Shown: positions 1 to 8,722 of the stretch, in pieces
How the letters are laid out: each line of letters opens with the position of its first letter
Numbering within the stretch: the first letter of the stretch is position 1
Program-made: the position numbers and the translations under genes
The notes under the pieces: model-generated
The model's input: only the letters and a program-made list of their open reading frames with translations
Told to the model about the DNA's origin: nothing
Databases searched by the model: none
Source of the DNA: Rhodoferax antarcticus ANT.BR
GTDB lineage: Bacteria > Pseudomonadota > Gammaproteobacteria > Burkholderiales > Burkholderiaceae_C
Reading direction: 5' to 3'
Length of the DNA: 64,000 nt
NCBI RefSeq assembly: GCF_001938565.1
Contig: NZ_MSYM01000006.1
Coordinates: 31,682 to 95,681 of the forward strand

Positions 1-369
1 AAACAGCAATTGGCCAGATCCGTCTAAAAAGTAGCCAATGCCCAGTGTGGCCATCAACAGCGTGATGCCTTCTTGGTTGACGAGGCCACGCAGTGCGAGC
101 CGCTCAATCAACCAGGCCACGATCACCATCGCCAGCATGGCCACCATGAACGCCAAAAGGTTAGCCAGGAACAGGCTGTCAAAGCCGAGCCATTGCGGAA
201 TCCATTCGGCAAACCGCGCCATGACGAGGGCCGCGAAGAGCACCATGGAGCCTTGGGCAAAATTGAATACGCCCGATGCTTTGTAGATGAGCACGAAGCC
301 CAGCGCAATGAGCGAATAAAGCATGCCCGCCATCAGGCCGCCAAAAAGAGTTTCGAGAAAAAAGCCCAT
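1..369 (-). CDS. livH: Branched-chain amino acid ABC transporter permease (LivH family), 5' part only
   Basis: This is the N-terminal 123 codons of an inner-membrane permease. The start ATG is at 369 and the gene runs off the left edge of the window. The translated protein opens MGFFLETLFGGLMAGMLYSL and continues with ALGFVLIYKASGVFNFAQGS, the first helices and the conserved FNFAQG motif of LivH permeases. It begins 11 nt after the stop of the LivG ATPase gene, so it is third in an operon with the acyl-CoA ligase. Substrate specificity cannot be read from this part. Family assignment is firm; the exact substrate is inferred only at family level. Confidence 0.9.
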   Translation of the reverse strand, partial: MGFFLETLFGGLMAGMLYSLIALGFVLIYKASGVFNFAQGSMVLFAALVMARFAEWIPQWLGFDSLFLANLLAFMVAMLAMVIVAWLIERLALRGLVNQEGITLLMATLGIGYFLDGSGQLLF

Positions 370-379
370 GCTGGTGTCC

Positions 380-1165
380 TTAGTGTGACGTGCCCAAATA
401 GGCGGTGATGACGTCTTCGTTGTCTCGGACCTCGTCTGGCGTGCCGTCGCCAATTTTTTTGCCGTAATCCAGCACCACCACGCGGTCGGAGATGTCCATC
501 ACCACGCCCATGTCGTGCTCAATCAAAACGATGGTGGTGCCAAACTCTTCATTCACATCCAGAATGAAGCGGCACATGTCCTGCTTTTCCTCGACGTTCA
601 TACCGGCCATGGGCTCATCAAGCAGCAGCACCTGCGGCTCCATGGCCAGCGCGCGTCCCAGGTCCACACGTTTTTGCAAGCCATAGGGCAACTGGCCCAC
701 AGGCGTTTTGCGAAAGGCCTGGATTTCGAGAAAGTCGATGATGTGCTCGACCTTTTCCCGGTTGGCAAACTCTTCACGCTGGGCCGGGCCGATGCGCAGT
801 GCCTGCAGCAGGATGTTGCTTTTGATCTTCAGATTGCGCCCGGTCATGATGTTGTCGATCACGCTCATGCCCTTGAACAGCGCCAGGTTCTGAAAGGTCC
901 GGCCAATGCCCATCTCGGCGACTTGCCGCGAGTTCATATGCGAAAAGGTTTGACCGCGAAAGGTGATGGCGCCCTCGGACGGCGTGTATACGCCGTTGAT
1001 GCAATTGAGCATGGAGCTTTTGCCCGCGCCGTTGGGGCCGATGATGGCGCGCACCTCGTGCTCACGCACATCAAAGCTGATGTCGGTCAGCGCCTTGACG
1101 CCACCGAAGCGCAGGGAAATGCTTTTGACGTCCAGAATGACGTCACCGATGTTTTTGCTTGCCAT
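380..1165 (-). CDS. livG: Branched-chain amino acid-type ABC transporter ATP-binding protein (LivG family)
   Basis: A 261-residue cytoplasmic ATPase that would power the adjacent LivH permease. Visible motifs are Walker A GPNGAGKS (residues 43-50), a Liv-type signature LPYGLQKRVDLGRAL, Walker B VLLLDEPMAG and the H-loop LIEHDM. Its length is normal for LivG. It starts 14 nt after the stop of the acyl-CoA ligase and ends 10 nt before livH, consistent with co-transcription. The link to an acyl-CoA ligase suggests uptake of an organic acid or aromatic compound rather than an amino acid, but that is inference from context. Confidence 0.92.
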   Translation of the reverse strand: MASKNIGDVILDVKSISLRFGGVKALTDISFDVREHEVRAIIGPNGAGKSSMLNCINGVYTPSEGAITFRGQTFSHMNSRQVAEMGIGRTFQNLALFKGMSVIDNIMTGRNLKIKSNILLQALRIGPAQREEFANREKVEHIIDFLEIQAFRKTPVGQLPYGLQKRVDLGRALAMEPQVLLLDEPMAGMNVEEKQDMCRFILDVNEEFGTTIVLIEHDMGVVMDISDRVVVLDYGKKIGDGTPDEVRDNEDVITAYLGTSH

Positions 1166-1179
1166 GGGGTTAACTTCTT

Positions 1180-3126
1180 TCAGGCCGCGGCCTTGACCGG
1201 CGCAAAGGTCTTGGTGTCGTCAATGCGCAGCGTGGCGCTGACACTGCCGGTGCGGCCGTCTTCAAACTTGACCTGGGTTTCGATGAACTGCGTGGTTTTG
1301 CCACCATAGAGGGCGTCAATCAGCGCGTCGTATTTCTCGGCGATGAAGCCGCGGCGCACTTTGTTAGTGCGCGTCAACTCCCCGTCATCGGCATCCAACT
1401 CTTTGTGCAGCACCAGGAATCGGCTGACCTGGCTGCCGGCCAGCAGGGTGTCGACGCTCAGGTCGGCATTGACCTTTTCCACGCACTCGCCGATGAGCTC
1501 GTAGACCTCGGACTTTTGCGCCAGATCGGTGTAGCCGGCGTAGGGCAGGTTGCGTCGCTCGGCCCAGTTGCCCACCGCTTCAAAGTCGATATTGATCATC
1601 ACGCAGACCTTTTCGCGGCCGTCGCCATAGGCCACCACTTCTTTGATGTACGGGAAGAACTTGAGTTTGTTCTCCACATACTTGGGCGCAAACATGGCGG
1701 CATCAAAGACACCGCCCTTGATGCGGCCCACGTCCTTGACGCGGTCGATGATTTTCAGGTGACCGTGCGCGTCCAGAAACCCCGCGTCACTGGTGTGGTA
1801 CCAGCCGTCGGCGGTGAGCACTTCGGCGGTGGCTTCGGGGTCTTTGAAGTAACCCTTGAGCAGCCCCGGCGACTTGACCAGAATCTCGCCGTTGTCGGCC
1901 ACCTTGATCTCGACGCCAGCACACGGCACACCGACCGTATCGGCGCGGGCTTCATGGTCGGGCTGCAAGCAGACAAACACCGCGGTCTCGGTGGAACCGT
2001 AGAGCTGCTTCAAGTTGACGCCAATGGAGCGGTAAAAGCTGAACAAATCCGGCCCAATGGCCTCGCCCGCGGTGTAGGCCACGCGCACCCGGCTCAAGCC
2101 CAGGTTGTTGCGCAGCGGGCCATAGACCATCAAGTCGCCGATGGCATACAACAGCCGGTCCAGCGTGCCTACCGGTTTGGCATCCATCAGCGTCGGGCCC
2201 ACACGTTTGGCCAGTTCCATAAAGGAGTGAAACATCTTGCGCTTGATCGCGCCCGCGTCTTCCATGCGGATCATCACGCTGGTGAGCAAGCCCTCAAACA
2301 CGCGCGGTGGCGCAAAGTAATAGGTGGGCCCGATTTCTTTCAGGTCGATCGTCACCGTTGCCGCCGATTCGGGGCAGTTCACCACGTAGCCACAAGACAG
2401 CCACTGCGCGTAACTGAAGATGTTTTGCCCGATCCAGGCCGGTGGCAGGTAGGCCAGCACGTCTTCCTTGTGAGTCAGCTTGTCAAAGTCAGCGCCGGCG
2501 CGGGCACGGTTAAGCAGCGAGTCATGGGTGTGCACCACGCCTTTGGGGTTGCCGGTGGTGCCGCTGGTGAAAAACATGGCGGCCACGTCATCGGGTTTGA
2601 CCTTGGCCACTTCCTGCTTGAAGAAATCGGGATGCATCGCGGCGAAGGCTTTACCGGCAGCCATCAGCTCATCCATTGCGGTCAGGCCAGGCTCGTCGTA
2701 TTTGCGCAGGCCACGCGGGTCATCAAAGTAGATGTGGCCCAGCTGCGGACACTGCTCGCGGATTTCCAGCAGTTTGTCTACCTGCTCCTGGTCTTCGGCA
2801 AAGGCAAAGGCAACATCGGCGTTGTTGATGGGAAACACACACTCGGGCGCAGCCGCATCCTGGTACAGCGCAATCGGCACCGCACCCAGCGCCTGCACCG
2901 CCAGCATGGTGGCGTACAGGCGCGGGCGGTTGGCACCGATCACCACCATGTGATCATGCTGGCGCAGCCCGGCTTGGTGCAGGCCGCAGGCCAAATGCTC
3001 CACCAGCGCGGCCATGTCAGCCCAGCTGATGGCTTGCCAGATACCGTACTCTTTTTCGCGCATGGCCGTATCTGCCGGCCTAGCGCTGGCATGGTTCAGC
3101 AGAAGCTGCGGGAAAGTCGTTTGCAT
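1180..3126 (-). CDS. AMP-dependent acyl-CoA synthetase (long-chain fatty acid ligase type)
   Basis: A 648-residue adenylate-forming enzyme that would activate a carboxylic acid to its acyl-CoA through an acyl-AMP. The P-loop MFFTSGTTGNPKGVVHTHD, the YGSTETAVF motif and the DGWYHTSDAG motif are all visible. I chose the ATG at 3126 (MQTTFPQLLLNHASARP) because the open frame upstream of it does not resemble the family. It is the first gene of a cluster with livG and livH and is divergent from a Crp/Fnr regulator. Related clusters occur in many Burkholderiales; the physiological substrate is unknown to me. Confidence 0.88.
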   Translation of the reverse strand: MQTTFPQLLLNHASARPADTAMREKEYGIWQAISWADMAALVEHLACGLHQAGLRQHDHMVVIGANRPRLYATMLAVQALGAVPIALYQDAAAPECVFPINNADVAFAFAEDQEQVDKLLEIREQCPQLGHIYFDDPRGLRKYDEPGLTAMDELMAAGKAFAAMHPDFFKQEVAKVKPDDVAAMFFTSGTTGNPKGVVHTHDSLLNRARAGADFDKLTHKEDVLAYLPPAWIGQNIFSYAQWLSCGYVVNCPESAATVTIDLKEIGPTYYFAPPRVFEGLLTSVMIRMEDAGAIKRKMFHSFMELAKRVGPTLMDAKPVGTLDRLLYAIGDLMVYGPLRNNLGLSRVRVAYTAGEAIGPDLFSFYRSIGVNLKQLYGSTETAVFVCLQPDHEARADTVGVPCAGVEIKVADNGEILVKSPGLLKGYFKDPEATAEVLTADGWYHTSDAGFLDAHGHLKIIDRVKDVGRIKGGVFDAAMFAPKYVENKLKFFPYIKEVVAYGDGREKVCVMINIDFEAVGNWAERRNLPYAGYTDLAQKSEVYELIGECVEKVNADLSVDTLLAGSQVSRFLVLHKELDADDGELTRTNKVRRGFIAEKYDALIDALYGGKTTQFIETQVKFEDGRTGSVSATLRIDDTKTFAPVKAAA

Positions 3127-3216
3127 TGCTTGCCTTGTCTGGATTGCTTTCAAGCCCCAACACAGTCGATGGGCCGCTTGACGTGCCGCAATCGTAGGGG
3201 TTAGTTTGACGCTCGG

Positions 3217-3234
3217 TTGTCGTTTGGATGACAA
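3217..3234. promoter_or_regulatory. Candidate Crp/Fnr-family operator TTGTC-N8-GACAA
   Basis: A perfect 5-8-5 inverted repeat sits between the divergent acyl-CoA ligase (start 3126) and the Crp/Fnr regulator (start 3312). Its length and half-site spacing fit a dimeric Crp/Fnr-type binding site, so it is a plausible operator for autoregulation and for control of the ligase-liv operon. Assignment rests on symmetry and position only. Confidence 0.5.
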
Positions 3235-3271
3235 TTCAAACTTTTCCCAGTAAGTGTTTTCCCTGGTTTGT

Positions 3272-3286
3272 GGGTAATCCTTACCC
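3272..3286. promoter_or_regulatory. Small perfect palindrome GGGTAATCCTTACCC in the Crp/Fnr leader
   Basis: A 6-3-6 perfect inverted repeat lies 25 nt upstream of the Crp/Fnr start codon. It could be a second operator or a small leader hairpin. No protein can be assigned from the sequence alone. Confidence 0.3.
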
Positions 3287-3311
3287 TCTTTCCCCGCCTC
3301 TGGAGCCCGCC

Positions 3312-4019
3312 ATGACCCACGACGCCACCCTCTACCAGCGCAGCCGTCCGTTGACGGCCGCCGAGCTGAGTGTGATTCCGTGGCTCAAAGTGTTGCTGCC
3401 CGACGAGCGCGAGCGTGCCTTGGAGGATCTCAAGATCACCGACGCAAACAGTGGCGATTTCATCTGCCGCACCGGCCGCCCGGTGACCTACTGGTTTGGC
3501 CTGGTTGATGGACTCCTAAAGATGAGCGCCGACAACATCGACGGCCAAACCATGACATTCACCGGCGTGCCGCCCGGCGGCTGGTTTGGCGAGGGCACCG
3601 CACTCAAACGTGAGGTCTATCGCTACAACATCCAGGCGCTGCGCAAAAGCCTGGTCGCGGGCCTGCACGTGGACACCTTTCATTGGCTGCTGGACCACTC
3701 GATTGGCTTTAACCGCTTTGTCATGCGCCAACTCAATGAGCGCCTGGGCCAGTTTATTGCCGCGCGCGAAATCGACCGCATGACCAACCCGAACATTCGC
3801 GTGGCGCGCAGCTTGGCCGCGCTGTTTAACCCGGTACTCTACCCCGGCCTGGGCACGGTGCTGCGCATCACCCAGCAAGAGCTGGCGTATCTGGTGGGCC
3901 TGTCGCGCCAGCGCGTTAACGAAGCGCTGACGACACTGGCCGCAGAAGGGGCGATTGCAGTGGACTACGGGGGCTTGCGGGTGCTGAATTTGCAGGCACT
4001 GCGCACGGGGATGTTTTGA
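3312..4019 (+). CDS. Crp/Fnr family transcriptional regulator
   Basis: A 235-residue DNA-binding protein with an N-terminal cyclic-nucleotide-binding-like fold (about residues 30-145) and a C-terminal winged helix with the recognition region ITQQELAYLVGLSRQRVNEAL. It has none of the cysteine cluster expected for an oxygen-sensing FNR; I see one Cys (DFICRTG). The start at 3312 gives MTHDATLYQRSRPL and follows a weak GGAG; an upstream in-frame ATG at 3228 would overlap the candidate operator. Divergent placement suggests it controls the acyl-CoA ligase and liv genes. Its effector is unknown. Confidence 0.88.
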   Translation: MTHDATLYQRSRPLTAAELSVIPWLKVLLPDERERALEDLKITDANSGDFICRTGRPVTYWFGLVDGLLKMSADNIDGQTMTFTGVPPGGWFGEGTALKREVYRYNIQALRKSLVAGLHVDTFHWLLDHSIGFNRFVMRQLNERLGQFIAAREIDRMTNPNIRVARSLAALFNPVLYPGLGTVLRITQQELAYLVGLSRQRVNEALTTLAAEGAIAVDYGGLRVLNLQALRTGMF

Positions 4020-4186
4020 GGTACGCACCCCATAGCTGCCCAGTGTCCGAACCTGAGCCAAACGTCGACCCCCGCTCGTAGTGTGGTTTTCGGCAGCTCA
4101 AGTAGCATCTGACGGCGCCTTGCTGGTTAGCTGGCTTTGGCGGCTTCACCAATAACTTCGACCTATTTATTCAAGGACGGCATCCC

Positions 4187-4585
4187 ATGACACAGACTCT
4201 CTCACAGGCATCCAAGTTGGGCACAGCGATCGTGCTGGGCGCATGGCTCTCAGGCGCAGCTTTCGCCCAGGCGGCTGATCCGCATGCTGGCCACACCATG
4301 GCGATGCCCACCAGCACGGGGCAGTCAGCCTCCAATGCCGCCTACGAGCAGGCCAACGCCAAAATGCACAAGGACATGGCGGTACCACTCAGCGGCAATG
4401 CCGATACTGACTTTTTGGCCGGCATGATTCCGCACCACCAAGGCGCGGTAGATATGGCTGAAGTCGTGCTCAAGTACGGCAAAGACCCGAAGGTGAAGAA
4501 ACTCGCGCAAGAGATCATCGCGGCGCAAAAGCAGGAAATTGCCATGATGCGAGCTTGGCTGAAGCAAAAGCAGGCCACCAAGTAG
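4187..4585 (+). CDS. DUF305 family exported protein
   Basis: A 132-residue protein with a signal peptide (hydrophobic stretch LGTAIVLGAWLSGAAFA, cleavage near AQA) followed by HAGHTMAM and the DUF305 core MIPHHQGAVDMAEVV. The His/Met-rich pattern is typical of this periplasmic family, some members of which bind copper. It is preceded by an AAGGAC ribosome site and stands alone between the Crp/Fnr gene and rluF. The function is not established; metal binding is an inference from residues. Confidence 0.85.
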   Translation: MTQTLSQASKLGTAIVLGAWLSGAAFAQAADPHAGHTMAMPTSTGQSASNAAYEQANAKMHKDMAVPLSGNADTDFLAGMIPHHQGAVDMAEVVLKYGKDPKVKKLAQEIIAAQKQEIAMMRAWLKQKQATK

Positions 4586-4620
4586 GCTGACGCTGCGTTA
4601 ACCACACCGCTGGGTTGTAT

Positions 4621-4675
4621 GTAAAATCATGCTCTAGCCCTCTATTTATAAGGGCTAAAAGCTATAGTTTTCATA
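4621..4675 (-). repeat. Palindromic element, copy 1 (intergenic)
   Basis: Between the DUF305 gene and rluF. On the minus strand it reads atagcttttagcccttata, then agggctagagcatgatttt. TAGCCCT and AGGGCTA form its hairpin. It lies immediately before the rluF start codon, so it is in the rluF leader. Confidence 0.7.
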
Positions 4676-4677
4676 CC

Positions 4678-5688
4678 ATGACTACAACCCCACCCCCCTG
4701 CGGTTTTCGCCGCGCTGCGCCACCACCCGCCAAAGCACCCATCCCTGCGGGGCAAAGCAACACCGCCGCACATGGCGCGGGCGGCACGCTGCGGCTGAAC
4801 AAACGCATGGCCGAGCTGGGGCTGGCGTCGCGCCGCGAAGCTGACGAATGGATTGGCAAAGGCTGGGTCAAGGTCAACGGCCGTGTTGCAGAGATGGGCA
4901 TGCAGGTCGCGCCAGATGTGAAAATCGTGATCGACAGATTGGCCACAGGTGCGCAGGCCAAGCAGGTGACGGTGCTGATCAACAAGCCGCTGGGTTTGGT
5001 CAGCGGCCAGGCCGAAGACGGCCACCAGCCCGCCATCACCCTGGTGCAGCCGCAAAACCGCTGGGTTGACGACAACGCACGTTTCTTTTTTCACCCGAGC
5101 CAGCTCAAAAGCCTGGTGCCTGCCGGTCGGCTGGACATTGATTCCACCGGCTTGCTGGTGCTGACGCAAGACGGCCGCATCGCCCGCCAGCTGATTGGCG
5201 AAGACGCGACGATAGACAAGGAATACCTGGTGCGGGTGATGTACACCGGCGTCATCAACACCGCCGCTGCCACCTCCGCCGCCGCCACTCACGCAGCGCG
5301 CCCGCAGGCCCGCGGCCAGATCAGCGCCACAACGGCCACGGCGCACGCACCGGCCCGCCCTGCCCCACCCACCCAGCTCAGCCGCATCGACGATGACGAC
5401 CCGATAAGTCAGGATGTGCAATCTGTTTTTCCTGCTGACAAGCTGGCGCTGCTGCGCCATGGCCTGAAGCTTGACGGCAAGGCGCTGCTGCCAGCGAAAG
5501 TGGAATGGCAAAACCCCGAACAATTACGTTTTGTGCTGGCCGAGGGCAAAAAGCGCCAGATCCGGCGCATGTGCGAGCTGGTCGGCCTGAAGGTGGTGGG
5601 CCTGAAGCGGGTGCGCGTTGGCCGGGTGATGCTGGGTAATTTGCCGGTGGGCCAGTGGCGCTACTTGGCGCCGCATGAGCAGTTTTGA
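4678..5688 (+). CDS. rluF: 23S rRNA pseudouridine synthase (RluF/RsuA family)
   Basis: A 336-residue enzyme that isomerises uridine to pseudouridine in 23S rRNA. An S4 RNA-binding domain covers about residues 38-85 (LRLNKRMAELGLASRREADE), and the catalytic motif PAGRLDIDSTG places the catalytic Asp at 153. C-terminal motifs GKKRQIRRMCELVGL and RVRVG are present. Unusual features are a proline/alanine-rich N-terminal extension of about 35 residues and an Ala/Thr/Pro-rich insertion at about residues 193-240 within the catalytic domain. The ATG at 4678 is used because the frame before it lies in a repeat. Confidence 0.88.
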   Translation: MTTTPPPCGFRRAAPPPAKAPIPAGQSNTAAHGAGGTLRLNKRMAELGLASRREADEWIGKGWVKVNGRVAEMGMQVAPDVKIVIDRLATGAQAKQVTVLINKPLGLVSGQAEDGHQPAITLVQPQNRWVDDNARFFFHPSQLKSLVPAGRLDIDSTGLLVLTQDGRIARQLIGEDATIDKEYLVRVMYTGVINTAAATSAAATHAARPQARGQISATTATAHAPARPAPPTQLSRIDDDDPISQDVQSVFPADKLALLRHGLKLDGKALLPAKVEWQNPEQLRFVLAEGKKRQIRRMCELVGLKVVGLKRVRVGRVMLGNLPVGQWRYLAPHEQF

Positions 5689-5756
5689 TCCCCGCGGGCG
5701 CCGATGCTGTAGCGGCCACCCTGATTTGCCCATAGAACCCAGACTGCGCACACACC

Positions 5757-6284
5757 ATGCCTTTACCCAACGAACCCACCCCTCTGCCGGTTGAGGTGCT
5801 CGACCCTAACGCGCCAGAAGAAAAGACACTGGTGCCGCTGAAGATTGAAGACTGGCTCACGGTGACCGTGATGGCGCTGCTGGCGCTGATCACCTTCAGC
5901 AATGTACTGGTGCGCTATTTCACCAATGAGTCATTTGCCTGGACCGAAGAGTTTTCGGTGTTTCTGATGATTGTGCTGGCGCTGGTGGCGGGCTCGGCTT
6001 CGGTGGCGCGTAACCGGCAAATCCGCATCGAGTTTTTCTCCGACAGTGGCTCACCCACACGCCAGCGCGCCCTGGCCCGCTTTGGCGCGCTGATGGTGGC
6101 TGTGCTGTTCACGCTGATCGCCGTATTGAGCGTGCGCACCGTCTATGACGACTTCCGCTACGGTGAGACTTCACCCGGCATTGGTGTGCCGCAGTGGTGG
6201 TACACCATCTGGCTGCCAGTGCTCTCGGTGGCCATCGCGCTGCGTGCGCTGGGGCTGTTCATCCGCCGGGGACGACAGCCATGA
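5757..6284 (+). CDS. dctQ: TRAP transporter small permease (DctQ)
   Basis: A 175-residue four-helix membrane protein with the DctQ pattern (LTVTVMALLALITFSNVLVR, then FAWTEEFSVFLMIVLAL). It is the small membrane subunit of a tripartite ATP-independent periplasmic transporter. Its stop overlaps the start of dctM (ATGA at 6281-6284), which implies translational coupling. Substrate is likely a carboxylate by family, not shown by the sequence. Confidence 0.92.
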   Translation: MPLPNEPTPLPVEVLDPNAPEEKTLVPLKIEDWLTVTVMALLALITFSNVLVRYFTNESFAWTEEFSVFLMIVLALVAGSASVARNRQIRIEFFSDSGSPTRQRALARFGALMVAVLFTLIAVLSVRTVYDDFRYGETSPGIGVPQWWYTIWLPVLSVAIALRALGLFIRRGRQP

Positions 6285-7579
6285 TCGCCACGCTGCTGTT
6301 TGTGGTGTTTGTGCTGATGATGCTCGCCGGGGTGCCGATTGGTGCGTCGCTGGGGCTGGCGGGGGCGGCGGCGATTGCGCTGGCCAATGCGGATTCGCAA
6401 TGGTTTGGCCTGCTGGCCGTGCCGCAGAACTTTTACGCGGGCTTGGGCAAATACCCGCTGCTGGCGATTCCAATGTTTGTTTTGGTGGGCTCGATTTTTG
6501 ACCGCTCGGGCGTGGCGCTGCGGCTGGTGAACTTTGCCACCGCCATCGTTGGCCGTGGCCCAGGCATGCTGCCGGTGGTGGTGATTGGGGTGGCGATGTT
6601 CATGGGTGGCATCTCCGGCTCGGGGCCAGCCACGGCTGCGGCAGTGGGCGGGGTGATGATTGCCGCCATGACCCGCGCCGGTTATGTGCCGGCATTTTCG
6701 GCCAGCGTGGTGGGGGCAGCGGCCTCCATCGACATTTTGATTCCGCCGTCGATTGCTTTCATCGTTTATTCAGTGCTGGTGCCGGGGGTGTCGGTACCGG
6801 CGATTTTTGCCGCTGGCATGCTGCCCGGCCTGCTGGTCGGGCTGGCGCTGATGGTGCCCGCCGTCTGGCTGTCACGCAAGCACAGCATGGGCCTGCACGA
6901 AGCGCTGCTGCCGCGCCCGCCGTTTTGGGCCAGCCTGCGCGAGGCCTCCTGGGGACTGATGGCACCAGTGGTGATTCTGGGCGGCATGCGCGCGGGCTGG
7001 TTCACGCCCACCGAGGCGGCGGTAGTGGCGGTGTTTTACGGCCTGTTTGTCGGCATGGTGATCTACCGCACGATCCGGGTCCGCGACCTGTTTGTCATCC
7101 TGCGCGAATCGGGTGAGTTGTCGGCGATCATTTTGTTGGTGGTGGCGCTGGCGGGTATTTTTGCCTATTCGCTGTCGACGCTGGGCATCATCGACCCGGT
7201 GACCGAGGCGATTGTGAATTCTGGGCTGGGTGAGTACGGTGTACTGGCACTGCTGATGTTGCTGCTGGTGGCGGTAGGTATGTTTCTGGACGGGATCTCG
7301 ATCTTCTTGATCTTTGTGCCGCTGCTGCTGCCCATCGCCAACCATTTCCACTGGGACCCGGTGTGGTTTGGCGTGCTGTTGACGATGATGGTGGCGCTGG
7401 GCCAGTTCACCCCGCCGATTGCGGTGAACCTGATGGTATCGTGCCGTATTGCTGGCGTGCGCATGGAGCAAACGGTGCCGTGGGTGATGTGGCTATTGGT
7501 GGCACTGCTGAGCGTTTTAGTGCTGGTCATTGCTTTTCCGCAAGTGGCCCTGTGGCTGCCCACACGCCTGGGCTATTGA
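6281..7579 (+). CDS. dctM: TRAP transporter large permease (DctM)
   Basis: A 432-residue, roughly 12-helix inner-membrane protein that couples ion flow to solute uptake. Recognisable features include LAGVPIGASLGLAG near the N-terminus, the GGISGSGPATAAAVG loop and IDILIPPSIAFIVYSVL. The start ATG overlaps the dctQ stop; a longer open frame upstream is out of register with DctQ and is not used. It is followed by dctP after 49 nt. Confidence 0.93.
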   Translation: MIATLLFVVFVLMMLAGVPIGASLGLAGAAAIALANADSQWFGLLAVPQNFYAGLGKYPLLAIPMFVLVGSIFDRSGVALRLVNFATAIVGRGPGMLPVVVIGVAMFMGGISGSGPATAAAVGGVMIAAMTRAGYVPAFSASVVGAAASIDILIPPSIAFIVYSVLVPGVSVPAIFAAGMLPGLLVGLALMVPAVWLSRKHSMGLHEALLPRPPFWASLREASWGLMAPVVILGGMRAGWFTPTEAAVVAVFYGLFVGMVIYRTIRVRDLFVILRESGELSAIILLVVALAGIFAYSLSTLGIIDPVTEAIVNSGLGEYGVLALLMLLLVAVGMFLDGISIFLIFVPLLLPIANHFHWDPVWFGVLLTMMVALGQFTPPIAVNLMVSCRIAGVRMEQTVPWVMWLLVALLSVLVLVIAFPQVALWLPTRLGY

Positions 7580-7628
7580 ACCCGTGTCACGGCTTGGGGC
7601 TTATTTTTTAAAACTTAGGAGGCTGAAG

Positions 7629-8669
7629 ATGATGAAATTGCGTAGAACACTGGTGGGGTTGCTGGCTGCCGTGGCAGCGCTGGGCGCTGTGCCAACAGCG
7701 GCGGTGGCAGACACGCCGTACAAGTCCGAGTACCGCATGTCGCTGGTGCTGGGCACCGCCTTCCCCTGGGGCAAGGGCGGCGAAATCTGGGCCAATTTGG
7801 TCAAGGAGCGCACCAAAGGCCGCATCAACATCAAGCTGTACCCCGGTGTGTCGCTGATCCAGGGTGACCAGACGCGCGAGTTTTCCGCGCTGCGCCAGGG
7901 CGTGATTGACATGGCGGTGGGCTCCACCATCAACTGGTCGCCGCAAGTGCGCCAGTTGAACCTGTTCTCGCTGCCGTTTCTGATGCCCGACTACGCCGCC
8001 ATGGACGCGCTCACCCAAGGCGACGTCGGCCGACAGCTGTTTGCCACCCTGGACAAAGCCGGCGTGGTGCCATTGGCCTGGGGTGAAAACGGCTACCGCG
8101 AGCTGAGCAACTCCAAACGTGCGGTGCGCACACCAACTGACCTGAAAGGCATGAAGATCCGTGTGGTCGGCTCGCCGCTGTTTCTGGACACCTTCACCGC
8201 GCTGGGCGCCAACCCCACGCAAATGAGCTGGGCTGATGCGCAACCCGCCTTTGCCAGCGGCGCTGTTGACGGCCAGGAAAACCCGCTGTCGATCTTTACC
8301 GCCGCCAAGCTGCACAACGTGGCGCAGAAAAACATCACCCTGTGGGGCTACGTGGCTGACCCGCTGATTTTTGTGGTCAACAAAGAAATCTGGGCCTCCT
8401 GGACGCCAGCCGACCAGGCCATCGTGCGCCAGGCCGCCATGGATGCGGGCAAGCAAGAGATCGCCATTGCCCGCAAAGGCTTGGTCGAGCCCGGCCAGCC
8501 GCTGCTTAAAGAGATTGCCGCCCTGGGTGTAACGGTGACGCAACTCACCCCGGCCGAGCGCGAGGCCTTTGTCAAAGCCACCCGCCCGGTGTATGAGAAA
8601 TGGAAAAAGGCCATTGGCGTGGATCTGGTGACCACCGCCGAGCAGGCGATTGCTGCACGCAAACAGTAA
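7629..8669 (+). CDS. dctP: TRAP transporter solute-binding protein (DctP)
   Basis: A 346-residue periplasmic receptor with a signal peptide (MMKLRRTLVGLLAAVAALGA, cleavage near AVA-DTP). The TRAP pattern LKGMKIRVVGSPLF contains the conserved arginine that usually contacts a substrate carboxylate. A strong AGGAGG at 7617-7622 lies 6 nt before the first ATG and 9 nt before a second, so translation may start at 7629 or 7632. It ends a dctQ-dctM-dctP operon and is followed by a hairpin terminator. Confidence 0.92.
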   Translation: MMKLRRTLVGLLAAVAALGAVPTAAVADTPYKSEYRMSLVLGTAFPWGKGGEIWANLVKERTKGRINIKLYPGVSLIQGDQTREFSALRQGVIDMAVGSTINWSPQVRQLNLFSLPFLMPDYAAMDALTQGDVGRQLFATLDKAGVVPLAWGENGYRELSNSKRAVRTPTDLKGMKIRVVGSPLFLDTFTALGANPTQMSWADAQPAFASGAVDGQENPLSIFTAAKLHNVAQKNITLWGYVADPLIFVVNKEIWASWTPADQAIVRQAAMDAGKQEIAIARKGLVEPGQPLLKEIAALGVTVTQLTPAEREAFVKATRPVYEKWKKAIGVDLVTTAEQAIAARKQ

Positions 8670-8679
8670 GCAACAGAGC

Positions 8680-8706
8680 GCCAGCCCTGTCGACATAAGG
8701 GCTGGC
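8680..8706. terminator. Bidirectional terminator hairpin between dctP and the methionine gamma-lyase gene
   Basis: GCCAGCCCT pairs with AGGGCTGGC around an 8-nt loop, in the 53-nt space between two convergent genes. There is no long T tract. The core AGCCCT...ATAAGGGCT resembles the palindromic element described elsewhere in the window, so it may be a diverged relative. Confidence 0.6.
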
Positions 8707-8722
8707 TTGAACTATGCAGCGC

